A stretch of 64,000 bases of DNA from Cryobacterium breve (lineage in GTDB: Bacteria; Actinomycetota; Actinomycetes; Actinomycetales; Microbacteriaceae). This document shows positions 1 through 8,990 of this stretch, one piece after another. Under the pieces are notes generated by a model. The model ran no database searches. It saw only the letters and a list, made by a program, of their open reading frames with translations, and had not been told where the DNA came from. The translations under genes were made by a program, and so were the position numbers. Each line of letters begins with the position of its first letter. Within the stretch, counting starts at the first letter, position 1. The stretch lies in NCBI RefSeq assembly GCF_004402375.1, contig NZ_SOGJ01000021.1, forward strand, positions 62,754 to 126,753. Reading direction: 5' to 3'.

Positions 1-2
1 TG

Positions 3-503
3 CCCGAGGACCGCCGCAAACAGGGCCTCGTGATGAACCTCTCCGTTGGCCGCAACACCGCGCTGACTCTGCGCGACCGAGTCGCCCGGTTCGGCATCAT
101 CAACGGGCGGGCCGAACGCGCGGCCGCTGTCGAGTGGAGCCGACGGCTGCAGGTCAAGACCACCTCGCAGGAATACGCCGTCTCCACCCTCTCCGGTGGC
201 AACCAGCAGAAGGTCGTGCTCGCCAAATGGCTGGCCACCGACCCGAAGTTCCTGATCGTCGACGAACCTACCCGCGGCATTGACGTGGGCACCAAGAGTG
301 AGGTGCACCGGCTCATCTCCGACCTCGCGAACCGGGGCATCGCCATCCTGATGATCTCGAGCGAACTGCCCGAGGTGCTCGGCATGGCCGACCGGGTGAT
401 CGTCATGCACGAGGGGCGCATCACCGCCGAGCTGAGCCGAGCCGAAGCCACTCCCGAATCGATCATGCACGCGGCCACCGCGTCCCTGGAGCGTGCACAA
501 TGA
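3..503 (+). CDS. rhaT: Sugar ABC transporter ATP-binding protein, C-terminal part (rhamnose importer)
   Basis: This is the C-terminal end of a cytoplasmic ATPase that powers sugar import; the gene begins outside the window and about 166 codons are visible. The second nucleotide-binding domain is recognisable: PEDRRKQG at the left edge is typical of the RbsA/RhaT duplicated ATPases, followed by the signature LSGGNQQKVVLAKWL and the Walker B stretch FLIVDEPTRGIDVG. The stop overlaps the start of the next permease gene by four bases (ATGA), so the two are translationally coupled. Assignment to rhamnose is inferred from the isomerase, mutarotase, aldolase and kinase genes downstream. The sequence alone only shows a CUT2-family (ribose type) ATPase. 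Confidence 0.85.
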   Translation, partial: PEDRRKQGLVMNLSVGRNTALTLRDRVARFGIINGRAERAAAVEWSRRLQVKTTSQEYAVSTLSGGNQQKVVLAKWLATDPKFLIVDEPTRGIDVGTKSEVHRLISDLANRGIAILMISSELPEVLGMADRVIVMHEGRITAELSRAEATPESIMHAATASLERAQ

Positions 504-1546
504 CCACTGCCCCGACCCGGCCGCCCGGCACAGCAGAGCACACCGTCTCCGCGGTGCCATCCCGGCTGGGGGCCTTACTCCGCCTGCGGGAACTGCCCGT
601 CACCGTGGCGCTGATCGCGCTGGTGACCATCACAACCGTCGTGAACCCGCTGTTCCTCAGCCCTCAAGGGGTCAAGGACCTGTTGCTGAACGCGACCATC
701 GTGATCATCCTCGCTGCCGGTCAGGCCCTCGTGATCATCACCCGCAACGTCGACCTCTCCGTCGGTTCCGTTCTTGGCCTCGTCGCCTTCGGAACCGGCA
801 CGCTATTCGTGACGGTTCCCGGCATCCCGATCGTCGTCGTGTTCCTGGTCGGGATGCTGCTGGGCGCCCTGCTCGGCGCAATCAACGGCCTGCTGGTGAC
901 GGTCGCCAAAGTCCCCGCCCTCGTGATCACCCTCGGCACCCTCTATATCTATCGCGGCCTCAACAATGCCTGGGCTGGAGGCACGCAGTACTTCGCCGGC
1001 GATCGGCCCGACGCCTTCGGTGCGCTCTCGGTCGACACCGTGCTCGGCTTCCCCCTGATCACCCTGATCGCCATCGTCGTCGTTGTGATCGTCGCGGTCT
1101 ACCTGGCCGGCACCCGCGCCGGCCGGGACCTCTACGCGATCGGGTCTGACCCGGACGCCGCGAAACTGTTCGGCATCCCGGTCAGCCGCCGGGTGTTCCT
1201 GGCCTTCCTCACCAACGGGGTGCTCGCCGGACTCGCCGGGGTGCTGTACGCGAGCCGCTTCAACTCGGTCGGAGCCACGACCGGCAGCGGCCTCGAGCTG
1301 GCCGTCGTCGCCGCGGCGGTCGTCGGCGGCGTGGCCATCTTCGGCGGCAGCGGCTCGGTCGTCGGCGCGGCCATGGGGGCGCTGCTGCTCACCACCATCA
1401 CGAGCGCTCTCACGGCCCTGCGAGTCGACAAATTCTGGCAGGAAGCGATCGTCGGCGTGCTGATCCTCAGCGCCATCATCATCGACCGGATCGCCAGCGT
1501 GCGAACGGCCCGCAAGCTCCGAATCAGTGAGGCCCGCAATGTCTGA
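500..1546 (+). CDS. rhaP: Sugar ABC transporter permease (rhamnose importer)
   Basis: Inner-membrane permease of the CUT2 family, 348 residues, the usual size. After a short hydrophilic N-terminus it has about eight to ten hydrophobic helices, with the family motifs NVDLSVGSVLGL near residue 82 and a C-terminal GGVAIFGGSGSVVGAAMG segment that is conserved in RbsC-like permeases. It overlaps the ATPase gene by ATGA and the next permease by eight bases, so this is one operon. With the second permease it should form the heterodimeric translocation pore. The rhamnose substrate is inferred from the neighbouring catabolic genes. Confidence 0.88.
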   Translation: MTTAPTRPPGTAEHTVSAVPSRLGALLRLRELPVTVALIALVTITTVVNPLFLSPQGVKDLLLNATIVIILAAGQALVIITRNVDLSVGSVLGLVAFGTGTLFVTVPGIPIVVVFLVGMLLGALLGAINGLLVTVAKVPALVITLGTLYIYRGLNNAWAGGTQYFAGDRPDAFGALSVDTVLGFPLITLIAIVVVVIVAVYLAGTRAGRDLYAIGSDPDAAKLFGIPVSRRVFLAFLTNGVLAGLAGVLYASRFNSVGATTGSGLELAVVAAAVVGGVAIFGGSGSVVGAAMGALLLTTITSALTALRVDKFWQEAIVGVLILSAIIIDRIASVRTARKLRISEARNV

Positions 1547-2702
1547 GCCCGGCTCTTCCACCACCCGCAGCTCGCCCGTGACGCCGGCGGACAAGATATC
1601 CTCCCTTGACACCCGGCTCATCGACACCACCAAGACCCTGCCGACCGAGCCGAAGGGCCGCACCGGGGCCGCGCGCATCCTGCTCGGCCGCGACGCGATC
1701 ATGATCTATTTGCTGCTCGCCTTCGTGCTCTACGCGAGCATCGCGATTCCCCGCTTCGCATCCCCAGTAACGGTCGGTTTTCTGCTGCTCGACGTGATCC
1801 CGGTGCTCCTGATCGCCATGCCGATGACGCTCGTCATCATCACTGGTGAGATCGACCTCTCCGTGGCCAGCATCGCCGGTCTGACGAGCGCTCTGATGGG
1901 GGTGCTCTGGGAGTCCGGCCTTGACATCGGCGTGGTCCTGGCGATCAGCCTCTTCGCCGGGGTCGTGGCCGGGGCGTTCAACGGGTTCCTGATCGCGGTG
2001 GCCGGGTTGCCGTCGCTGGCCGTCACAATCGGCACCCTTGCGCTGTACCGCGGGCTGGCGCTCGTGGTGATCGGCGACAACGCCGTCGCCAACTTCCCAC
2101 CCGGGCTCACCGCGTTCTTCACCTCGAAGATCGGTGCCACGGGCATCCCCACCGTGATGATCGGCGTCGTCGTCGTGGCCCTGTTCTTCGGGGTGTTGCT
2201 GCACCTGACCCCGTTCGGCCGCGGCCTTTACGCCATCGGCTTCAGTAAGGAGGCCGCGACCTTCGTCGGCATCCGGGTGTCCCGGGCCAAGTTCTGGCTC
2301 TATGTGGGCACCGGGTCGGTGTCGGCGCTCGCCGGGATCTACTGGACCCTGCGCTACTCCAGCGCCCGCAGCGACAACGCCAGCGGCCTCGAGCTCACGG
2401 TGATCGCGGCCGTGCTCCTCGGCGGGGTGTCGATCTTCGGCGGCACAGGGTCGATCCCCGGGGTCATCGCGGGCGTCCTCCTCATCGGCACCATCAACTT
2501 CTCCCTTCGGCTCGAGCGGATCTCCGACGTCGTGCTCATCATGGTCACGGGGTCCCTGCTCATCGCATCCGTTGTCGCACCGAGCGTTTTCGAGGCGCTC
2601 CAACGCTGGCGGCACGGCCGCCGGATGCACAAAACACTTCCCCAGGTACCTGCCTCGGGAGCAACCAGCGCCACCGCACCTGGCGTCCAGGAAAGGAAAT
2701 GA
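1539..2702 (+). CDS. rhaQ: Sugar ABC transporter permease (rhamnose importer)
   Basis: Second CUT2 permease, 387 residues from the ATG at 1539. That start was chosen because GAGG lies seven bases upstream. The GTG at 1527 is in frame but has no Shine-Dalgarno site. A hydrophilic N-terminal extension of about 45 residues precedes the first membrane helix. Family motifs are TGEIDLSVASIAGL and GGVSIFGGTGSIPGV. It pairs with the preceding permease, as in the rhizobial RhaPQ system. The stop overlaps an in-frame ATG of the receptor gene (ATGA at 2699). Confidence 0.87.
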   Translation: MSEPGSSTTRSSPVTPADKISSLDTRLIDTTKTLPTEPKGRTGAARILLGRDAIMIYLLLAFVLYASIAIPRFASPVTVGFLLLDVIPVLLIAMPMTLVIITGEIDLSVASIAGLTSALMGVLWESGLDIGVVLAISLFAGVVAGAFNGFLIAVAGLPSLAVTIGTLALYRGLALVVIGDNAVANFPPGLTAFFTSKIGATGIPTVMIGVVVVALFFGVLLHLTPFGRGLYAIGFSKEAATFVGIRVSRAKFWLYVGTGSVSALAGIYWTLRYSSARSDNASGLELTVIAAVLLGGVSIFGGTGSIPGVIAGVLLIGTINFSLRLERISDVVLIMVTGSLLIASVVAPSVFEALQRWRHGRRMHKTLPQVPASGATSATAPGVQERK

Positions 2703-2704
2703 CA

Positions 2705-3784
2705 ATGGAGTTCATTCGCAATCACACCCGGAAAGGTGCGGCAGCCCGGCGCCTCGCGTCGGTGACCGCGGTCGTCGCGGCCGTCGCACTGCTCGCCGGC
2801 TGCGCCTCCGACACCGGCACCAACACCGGCACCGACTCGGGCGCCGGCGGCGGAACCGACGGTGACCTCAGCATCACCTTCATCCCCAAGCAGCTCAACA
2901 ACCCCTACACCGACGTGGTGCTCGGCGGCGGCGAATCCGGCTCCGAAGAGGCCGGGTTCGCCGCGACAGAGGTCGTCGGCCCGCTCGAGGCCAGCGCGTC
3001 CAGCCAGGTGTCCTTCATCAACGCCGAAACCCAGGCCGGCACCTCCGTCATCGTGATCGCCGCGAACGACCCGGATGCCGTGGGTCCGGCCCTCGAGGAA
3101 GCCCGTGCCGGGGGCGCCAAGATCGTCGCCTTCGACTCCGACACCAACCCGAAGTACCGTGACGTATTCATCAGCCAGGTCGTCGCCAAGGACGTCGCCC
3201 TGATCCAAGTTGAGGTGATCGCCGAGCAGATCGGCGGCTCCGGTGAGATCGCGATCCTGTCGGCCACCGCGAACGCCACCAACCAAAACGAGTGGATCAA
3301 GTTCATGGAGGAGGAGCTCGCCTCCAACCCCGCGTACAAGGACATCACCCTCGTGGCCAAGGTCTACGGCGACGACGACGACACCAAGTCGTTCCAGGAG
3401 GCCCAGGGCCTGATGCAGGCCTACCCGAACCTGAAGGGCATCATCTCGCCCACAACGGTCGGAATCGCCGCCACCGGCCGCTACCTCTCGACCTCGGAGT
3501 ACAAGGGCAAGGTCGCACTGACCGGGCTCGGCCTGCCGAACGAGATGCGCCCGTTCGTCAAGGACGGCACCGTCACCGCGTTCGCCCTCTGGGACCCGGC
3601 ACAGCTCGGCTACGTCGCCGCGTTCGCCGGCAAGGCGCTCGCCGACGGCACGATCACCGGAGCCGAGGGTGACACCTTCGACGCCGGCGAGCTGGGCGAG
3701 CGCGAGGTCGGCGCGGACGGCATCGTCATCGTCGGCCCGCCGACGGTCTTCGACGCCGCGAATATCGACGAATACGACTTCTAG
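2705..3784 (+). CDS. rhaS: Rhamnose ABC transporter substrate-binding lipoprotein
   Basis: Periplasmic-binding-protein-like receptor (type I fold, ribose/rhamnose family), 359 residues, anchored outside the membrane as a lipoprotein. The N-terminus has a basic stretch, a hydrophobic core and the lipobox LLAGC near residue 30, then a Gly/Thr/Asp-rich linker and the mature domain beginning SITFIPKQLNNPY. The ATG at 2705 is preferred to 2699 because AGGA lies seven bases before it. A long hairpin follows the gene at 3815-3846, which may let the receptor be made in excess over downstream enzymes. The ligand is inferred from context. Confidence 0.87.
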   Translation: MEFIRNHTRKGAAARRLASVTAVVAAVALLAGCASDTGTNTGTDSGAGGGTDGDLSITFIPKQLNNPYTDVVLGGGESGSEEAGFAATEVVGPLEASASSQVSFINAETQAGTSVIVIAANDPDAVGPALEEARAGGAKIVAFDSDTNPKYRDVFISQVVAKDVALIQVEVIAEQIGGSGEIAILSATANATNQNEWIKFMEEELASNPAYKDITLVAKVYGDDDDTKSFQEAQGLMQAYPNLKGIISPTTVGIAATGRYLSTSEYKGKVALTGLGLPNEMRPFVKDGTVTAFALWDPAQLGYVAAFAGKALADGTITGAEGDTFDAGELGEREVGADGIVIVGPPTVFDAANIDEYDF

Positions 3785-3814
3785 GTCGCCCCCACCCGGA
3801 AAACGCAGCACCTC

Positions 3815-3846
3815 GTGAGGGTGGATGCCCCGGCATCCGCCCTCAC
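3815..3846 (+). terminator. Strong intercistronic hairpin after rhaS
   Basis: GTGAGGGTGGATGCC (3815-3829) is followed after two bases by its near-perfect reverse complement GGCATCCGCCCTCAC (3832-3846). All 15 positions pair if one G-U is allowed. There is no T run behind it, and the next gene has its own Shine-Dalgarno site at 3863-3866. It is therefore more likely a partial terminator or an mRNA 3'-end stabiliser for the transporter segment than a full stop. Confidence 0.7.
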
Positions 3847-3872
3847 CCCCTCACATTCACCAGGAGTCCGCC

Positions 3873-5333
3873 ATGAACGAGAATCATCGCCGCTCGGCCA
3901 GCGAGCTGCTGGAACCGAAACAACGCAGGCGGACCCGGATCGGGTTGGTCTCCGGAGGATTGGGTGCCTACTGGCCGCAGTTCCCTGACCTGCTGCCGGA
4001 GCTGCAGGCATCCGCCCGCTATGTCACCGAACGCTTCACCCGGCTCGATGCCGAGGTGGTCGACGTCGGGTTCATCTCCGACGCACAGGAGGCCGGGCTG
4101 GCTGCAGAGAAACTGCGGCTGGCCGACTGTGACCTGATCGTGGTCTTCCTCGCCACCTACCTGACTTCGTCGATGGTGCTGCCGATCGCGCAGCGGGCGA
4201 AGACGCCCGTGCTGGTGATCGACCTGCAGCCGACCGAGGCCATGGACCACGCCACCTTTGACACCGGCAAGTGGCTCGCCTACTGCGGCCAATGCCCGGT
4301 GCCCGAGGTCGCCAACGTGTTTCGGCGAGCTGGCATCCCGTTCCGCTCGGTGTCCGGCTACCTCCGCCAGGAGAGCGCCTGGGACCGCATCATCCAGTGG
4401 GTGCACGCGGCGGGCGTGCGCTCCACGCTCCGCAACGCCCGGCACGGCTTGATGGGCCACCTCTACCCAGGCATGCTCGACGTGTCCACCGACCTCAGCA
4501 GCGTCTCGACGACCTTCGGCTCCCATGTCGAGGTGCTGGAGTTCGACGACCTCCGTGAGCGCGTGAACCAGGTGACGGATGCCCAAGTCGCCGACCGCAT
4601 GCTCCTCGCCAAGCAGCTGTTCCAAATTGACGTCTCCGTCAATGACGAAGACTTCGCCTGGAGCGCGAAGGTGTCCGTGGGCCTCGACCGACTTGTGGCC
4701 GACTTCGACCTCGACTCGCTCGCCTACTACCACCGCGGCCTCGCCGGCGAGCAGCACGAGCGCCTCGGCGCCGGCATGATCCTTGGCGCCTCGATCCTGA
4801 CGGCCCGCGGCATCCCGATGGCGGGGGAGTATGAACTCCGTACCTCGATCGCGATGCTCGCCAGCCACGCGATCGGCGCCGGTGGCTCGTTCACCGAGAT
4901 CCAGGCACTCAATTTCATTGACGGCGTGGTTGAGATGGGCCACGACGGTCCCGCGCACCTCGCGGTCAGCGCACGGGACCCGCTGCTGCGCGGGCTCGGC
5001 ATCTACCACGGGAAGCGCGGCTGGGGGGTCTCGGTGGAGTTCGACGTGACGCCCGGCCCGGTGACCACCTTCGGCATCGGGCAGGACCCCGACGGCCGCT
5101 ACGTCTTCATCACCGCTGAGGGTGAGGTCGTGCCCGGGCCGCTGCTCGCCATCGGGAACACCACCTCCCGCGTCGATTTCGGCGGCGACCCCGGCGTCTG
5201 GGTGGATGAGTGGAGCCAGACCGGCATCGGTCACCACTGGGCCCTCTGTCTCGGGCACCGCGCCGGCGACATCAAGGCCGCCGCGAGCCTGCTCGGACTC
5301 GAACACCGCCACGTCTCTCTCGGGGGGCGGTAA
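3873..5333 (+). CDS. L-fucose/L-arabinose isomerase family protein
   Basis: Cytoplasmic protein of 486 residues resembling the fucose/arabinose isomerase superfamily: an N-terminal flavodoxin-like half (IGLVSGGLGAYWPQFPDL near residue 24, then DCDLIVVFLATY) and a C-terminal half with a tract of Glu, Asp and His residues (GEYELRTSIAML, NFIDGVVEMGHDG, GIGHHWALCLGH) that could hold a divalent metal. The start at 3873 has GGAG six bases upstream. It lies inside the rhamnose operon although a separate classical rhamnose isomerase follows, so its substrate is uncertain. It may isomerise L-fucose, L-arabinose or another 6-deoxy sugar that enters by the same transporter. Confidence 0.72.
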   Translation: MNENHRRSASELLEPKQRRRTRIGLVSGGLGAYWPQFPDLLPELQASARYVTERFTRLDAEVVDVGFISDAQEAGLAAEKLRLADCDLIVVFLATYLTSSMVLPIAQRAKTPVLVIDLQPTEAMDHATFDTGKWLAYCGQCPVPEVANVFRRAGIPFRSVSGYLRQESAWDRIIQWVHAAGVRSTLRNARHGLMGHLYPGMLDVSTDLSSVSTTFGSHVEVLEFDDLRERVNQVTDAQVADRMLLAKQLFQIDVSVNDEDFAWSAKVSVGLDRLVADFDLDSLAYYHRGLAGEQHERLGAGMILGASILTARGIPMAGEYELRTSIAMLASHAIGAGGSFTEIQALNFIDGVVEMGHDGPAHLAVSARDPLLRGLGIYHGKRGWGVSVEFDVTPGPVTTFGIGQDPDGRYVFITAEGEVVPGPLLAIGNTTSRVDFGGDPGVWVDEWSQTGIGHHWALCLGHRAGDIKAAASLLGLEHRHVSLGGR

Positions 5334-5335
5334 CC

Positions 5336-5722
5336 GTGCATCGCGTGTGCTTCCAACTGCAGGTCAAGCCCGACCGGATCGAGGAATACAAGCGGCGGCA
5401 CGCCGCCGTTTGGCCGGAGATGCTGCGGGCGCTGCACCAGACCGGCTGGCGGAACTACTCCCTTTTCCTCCGGCCCGATGGGGCCCTGATCGGGTACTTC
5501 GAGACAGAGTCCCTCGCGGCGGCGCGGGCGGGAATGGCGGCGACGACCGTGAACGCCCGCTGGCAGGCCGAGATGGCCGAGTTCTTTGACGACCTCGAGG
5601 TCTCGCCCGACGAGGGCTTCCTGCGCCTCACCGAGGTGTTCAACCTCGAGGATCAGCTCGCCGCCCTCAACGTGATTGAAACGATTCATGCGAAATTCAA
5701 CCCGACCCTCTCAGAGAAGTGA
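5336..5722 (+). CDS. rhaM: L-rhamnose mutarotase
   Basis: Small cytoplasmic enzyme, 128 residues, that interconverts the alpha and beta anomers of L-rhamnose so the isomerase receives the correct form. The GTG at 5336 follows the previous stop by two bases. Family features are the N-terminal FQLQVKPDRIEEYKRRH, the PEMLRALHQTGWRNYSLFL stretch and a later tract with Trp and Met residues (ARWQAEMAEFF) that lines the ferredoxin-like barrel in RhaM/YiiL. It is about 20 residues longer than typical members because of an extra C-terminal tail. Its place between two isomerases fits the role. Confidence 0.88.
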   Translation: MHRVCFQLQVKPDRIEEYKRRHAAVWPEMLRALHQTGWRNYSLFLRPDGALIGYFETESLAAARAGMAATTVNARWQAEMAEFFDDLEVSPDEGFLRLTEVFNLEDQLAALNVIETIHAKFNPTLSEK

Positions 5723-5729
5723 CACGACG

Positions 5730-6896
5730 ATGACGACATTCGGATCCATCACCGCCCAGCTCACGGAGCAGGCCATCGAACTGCCCTCCTGGGCGTTCGG
5801 CAATTCGGGCACCCGGTTCAAGGTGTTCTCCACCCCCGGCACGCCGCGCACCATCCAGGAGAAGATCGCCGACGCCGCCCAGGTGCACGATTACACCGGG
5901 CTGGCGCCGAAGGTCGCGCTGCACATTCCCTGGGACAAGGTCGACGACTATTCGGCCCTCCGCGACTTCGCCGGCGAGCGCGGACTGGCCCTCGGCACGG
6001 TCAATTCCAACACGTTCCAGGACGACGCCTACAAGTTCGGCAGCCTCACCCACACGGATGCCGCCGTGCGCCAGAAGGCCATCGACCACCACTTCGAGTG
6101 CATCGAGATCATGCACGCGACCGGATCCGCCGACCTCAAGATCTGGCTCGCCGACGGCACCAACTACCCCGGCCAGGGCGACATCCGCGGCCGCCAGGAC
6201 CGCCTCGCCGACTCCCTCGGCGCGATCTACACCCGCCTCGGCGAGAACCAGCGCCTCGTGCTCGAGTACAAATTCTTCGAGCCGGCTTTTTACCACACGG
6301 ATGTCCCCGACTGGGGAACCAGCTACGCCCAGGTCGCGGCCCTCGGTGACCGGGCCCTGGTCTGCCTCGACACCGGGCACCACGCTCCCGGCACCAACAT
6401 CGAGTTCATCGTCGCCCAGCTGCTGCGGCTCGGAAAGCTCGGCTCCTTCGACTTCAACTCCCGCTTCTACGCCGACGACGACCTGATCGTGGGCGCGGCC
6501 GACCCGTTTCAGCTGTTCCGCATCCTCTACGAGGTCATCCGTGGCGGCGGCTTCGGCCCCGACTCCACCGTGGCGTTCATGCTCGACCAGTGCCACAACG
6601 TGGAGGACAAGATCCCCGGCCAGATCCGCTCGGTGCTGAACGTGCAGGAGATGACGGCGCGCGCGCTGCTCGTCGACCGCGAGGCGCTCACCGCGGCGCA
6701 GGAATCCGGCGACGTGCTCGGCGCCAACGGCCTGCTGATGGATGCCTTCTACACGGATGTGCGCCCTGCCCTGGCCGCTTGGCGCGAGTCTCGAGGTCTG
6801 GCGGCCGACCCCATGGCGGCCTACGCGGCATCCGGGTACCAGCAGCAGATCGCGGCCGACCGCGTCGGCGGCACCCAGGCCGGCTGGGGAGCCTAG
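5730..6896 (+). CDS. rhaI: L-rhamnose isomerase
   Basis: Converts L-rhamnose to L-rhamnulose. It has 388 residues, the size of the Gram-positive/rhizobial RhaI type. The TIM-barrel fold is supported by HIPWDKVDDY, LEYKFFEPAFYHTDVPDWG (metal-binding Glu and the His/Asp cluster), CLDTGHHAPGTNIEF and FDFNSRFYADDDLIVGAAD, which supply the expected acidic and histidine metal ligands. ATG at 5730 follows the mutarotase stop by seven bases. An upstream in-frame ATG at 5676 would overlap rhaM by 47 bases and is less likely. Confidence 0.93.
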   Translation: MTTFGSITAQLTEQAIELPSWAFGNSGTRFKVFSTPGTPRTIQEKIADAAQVHDYTGLAPKVALHIPWDKVDDYSALRDFAGERGLALGTVNSNTFQDDAYKFGSLTHTDAAVRQKAIDHHFECIEIMHATGSADLKIWLADGTNYPGQGDIRGRQDRLADSLGAIYTRLGENQRLVLEYKFFEPAFYHTDVPDWGTSYAQVAALGDRALVCLDTGHHAPGTNIEFIVAQLLRLGKLGSFDFNSRFYADDDLIVGAADPFQLFRILYEVIRGGGFGPDSTVAFMLDQCHNVEDKIPGQIRSVLNVQEMTARALLVDREALTAAQESGDVLGANGLLMDAFYTDVRPALAAWRESRGLAADPMAAYAASGYQQQIAADRVGGTQAGWGA

Positions 6897-6950
6897 CTTC
6901 CACCACCTACCCACCCCCTCGCTCCTCGTTCCGACCTTCGAAAGTAGATC

Positions 6951-8990
6951 ATGACCATCAATCCCACTGCTGCGGCGCTCATCGCCCGGTCGAATCGCCT
7001 CGGCTCCGACCCGAAGAACACGAACTACGCCGGCGGCAACACCTCCGCCAAGGGCACCGAGATCGACCCCGTCACGGGCGAGACGATCGAGCTGCTCTGG
7101 GTCAAGGGGTCCGGGGGCGACCTCGGCACGCTGACCGCGTCGGGCCTGGCCGTGCTGCGCCTCGACCGGATGCGCGCCCTCGCCGGCGTCTATCCCGGAC
7201 TCGACCGGGAGGACGAGATGGTCGCGGCCCTCGACTACACCCTGCACGGCAAGGGAGGTGCGGCCCCCTCCATCGACACGCCCATGCACGGGCTCGTCGA
7301 TGCCGCGCACGTCGACCATCTGCACCCCGACTCCGGCATCGCGATCGCCACCGCCGCCGACGGGGAGGCGCTCACGACCACCATCTTCGGCGACAGGGTG
7401 GCGTGGGTGCCCTGGCGCCGGCCGGGCTTCCAGCTCGGCCTCGACATCGCCGCGATCAGGGATGCCAACCCGCAGGCCGTCGGCTGCATCCTCGGCGGCC
7501 ACGGCATCACCGCTTGGGGTGACACCAGCGACGAGGCGGAGGCCAACTCGCTCCGGATCATCGACACCGCCGCCGCCTACATCGCCGAGCACTCGTCGAA
7601 AGAGCCCTTCGGCCGGGAACTGGCCGGCTTCACACCGCTGGAACCGGCAGAACGGCGTGCCAAGGCGGCCGCCCTCGCCCCGACGATCCGAGGTCTGGTG
7701 TCGACGGATGCCGTCAAGGTCGGGCACTTCACGGATGCCCCCGAGGTGCTCGACTTCCTGTCCCGGGCCGGGCACCCCCGCCTGGCGGCCCTCGGCACGA
7801 GCTGCCCCGACCATTTTCTGCGCACGAAGGTGAAGCCGCTGCTGCTCGACCTGCCGGCCGGCGCATCCGTCGACGACTCCCTCACCCGCCTGAAGGAACT
7901 GCACGAGCAGTACCGGGCCGACTACCAGGCCTACTACGACCGGAACGCTGGGCCAGAGTCACCCGCGATCCGCGGCGCGGACCCCTTGATCGTGCTCATC
8001 CCGGGCGTCGGCATGTTCAGCTACGGCGCGAACAAGCAGACCGCACGGGTCGCCGGCGAGTTCTACCTCAACGCCATCAACGTGATGCGCAGCGCCGAGG
8101 GTCTCTCCACCTATGCGCCCATCGACGAGGCCGAGAAGTTCAAGATCGAGTATTGGGCGCTCGAAGAGGCCAAGCTGCAGCGGATGCCCGCGCCCCGGCC
8201 GCTCGCCGGCCGCGTCGCCCTGGTGACCGGGGCGGCATCCGGCATCGGCAAGGCCATCGCAATCCGCCTCGCGGCCGAGGGAGCCTGCGTCGTGATCGCC
8301 GACCTCGACCTCGCGAAGGCTCAGGCTGCGGCGGCCGAGATCGGGTCGGCCGATGTCGCGATCGGCGTGCAGGCGAACGTCACCGACGAGGCCCAGGTGC
8401 AGGCATCCGTCGACGCGGCCCTGCTCGCGTTCGGCGGCCTCGACCTCGTGGTCAACAATGCCGGACTCTCGCTCTCGAAGTCGCTGCTGGAGACCACCGT
8501 GGCCGACTGGGACCTGCAGCACAACGTGATGGCCAAGGGCTCGTTCCTGGTCTCCCGGGCCGCGGCTCGGGTGCTGATCGACCAGAAGCTCGGCGGCGAC
8601 ATCGTGTACATCTCCTCGAAGAACTCGGTCTTCGCCGGCCCGAACAACATCGCCTACTCGGCGACCAAGGCCGACCAGGCGCACCAGGTGCGGCTGCTCG
8701 CCGCCGAGCTCGGCGCGTACGGTGTGAAGGTCAACGGCATCAACCCCGACGGGGTGGTGCGCGGCTCGGGCATCTTCGCCGGCGGCTGGGGAGCCAAGCG
8801 CGCCGCCGTCTACGGCGTGCCGGAGGAGGAGCTCGGCACGTACTACGCGCAGCGCACGCTGCTGAAGCGCGAGGTGCTGCCGGAGAACGTCGCCAACGCG
8901 GTGTTCGTGCTCTGCACGAGCGACCTCAGCCACACCACCGGGCTGCACATCCCGGTCGACGCCGGCGTCGCCGCCGCGTTCCTCCGATGA
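6951..8990 (+). CDS. rhaEW: Bifunctional rhamnulose-1-phosphate aldolase / short-chain dehydrogenase
   Basis: Fusion enzyme of 679 residues. The N-terminal ~400 residues are a class II aldolase domain (NTSAKGTEI, KGSGGDLGTL, MHGLVDAAHVDHLHPDS with zinc-binding histidines, GGHGITAWG) that splits L-rhamnulose-1-phosphate into dihydroxyacetone phosphate and L-lactaldehyde. The C-terminal ~260 residues are a Rossmann short-chain dehydrogenase (VTGAASGIGKAIA, NNAG, catalytic YSATK) expected to oxidise the lactaldehyde. This domain order is the known RhaEW arrangement of Bacillus and Actinobacteria. Its stop overlaps the ATG of a 36-codon ORF that leads into the kinase gene. Confidence 0.93.
   Translation: MTINPTAAALIARSNRLGSDPKNTNYAGGNTSAKGTEIDPVTGETIELLWVKGSGGDLGTLTASGLAVLRLDRMRALAGVYPGLDREDEMVAALDYTLHGKGGAAPSIDTPMHGLVDAAHVDHLHPDSGIAIATAADGEALTTTIFGDRVAWVPWRRPGFQLGLDIAAIRDANPQAVGCILGGHGITAWGDTSDEAEANSLRIIDTAAAYIAEHSSKEPFGRELAGFTPLEPAERRAKAAALAPTIRGLVSTDAVKVGHFTDAPEVLDFLSRAGHPRLAALGTSCPDHFLRTKVKPLLLDLPAGASVDDSLTRLKELHEQYRADYQAYYDRNAGPESPAIRGADPLIVLIPGVGMFSYGANKQTARVAGEFYLNAINVMRSAEGLSTYAPIDEAEKFKIEYWALEEAKLQRMPAPRPLAGRVALVTGAASGIGKAIAIRLAAEGACVVIADLDLAKAQAAAAEIGSADVAIGVQANVTDEAQVQASVDAALLAFGGLDLVVNNAGLSLSKSLLETTVADWDLQHNVMAKGSFLVSRAAARVLIDQKLGGDIVYISSKNSVFAGPNNIAYSATKADQAHQVRLLAAELGAYGVKVNGINPDGVVRGSGIFAGGWGAKRAAVYGVPEEELGTYYAQRTLLKREVLPENVANAVFVLCTSDLSHTTGLHIPVDAGVAAAFLR

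Noticed and set aside
803-1702. Long open frames on the opposite strand of the permease and receptor genes.
   Set aside because: They mirror high-GC codon bias, have Asp/Arg/Gly-rich translations and no ribosome sites or motifs.
5697-7904. 735-codon antisense frame opposite the rhamnose isomerase and aldolase genes.
   Set aside because: The sense strand encodes two well-recognised enzymes; the antisense product is low-complexity (Gly, Val, Arg, Glu, Asp).
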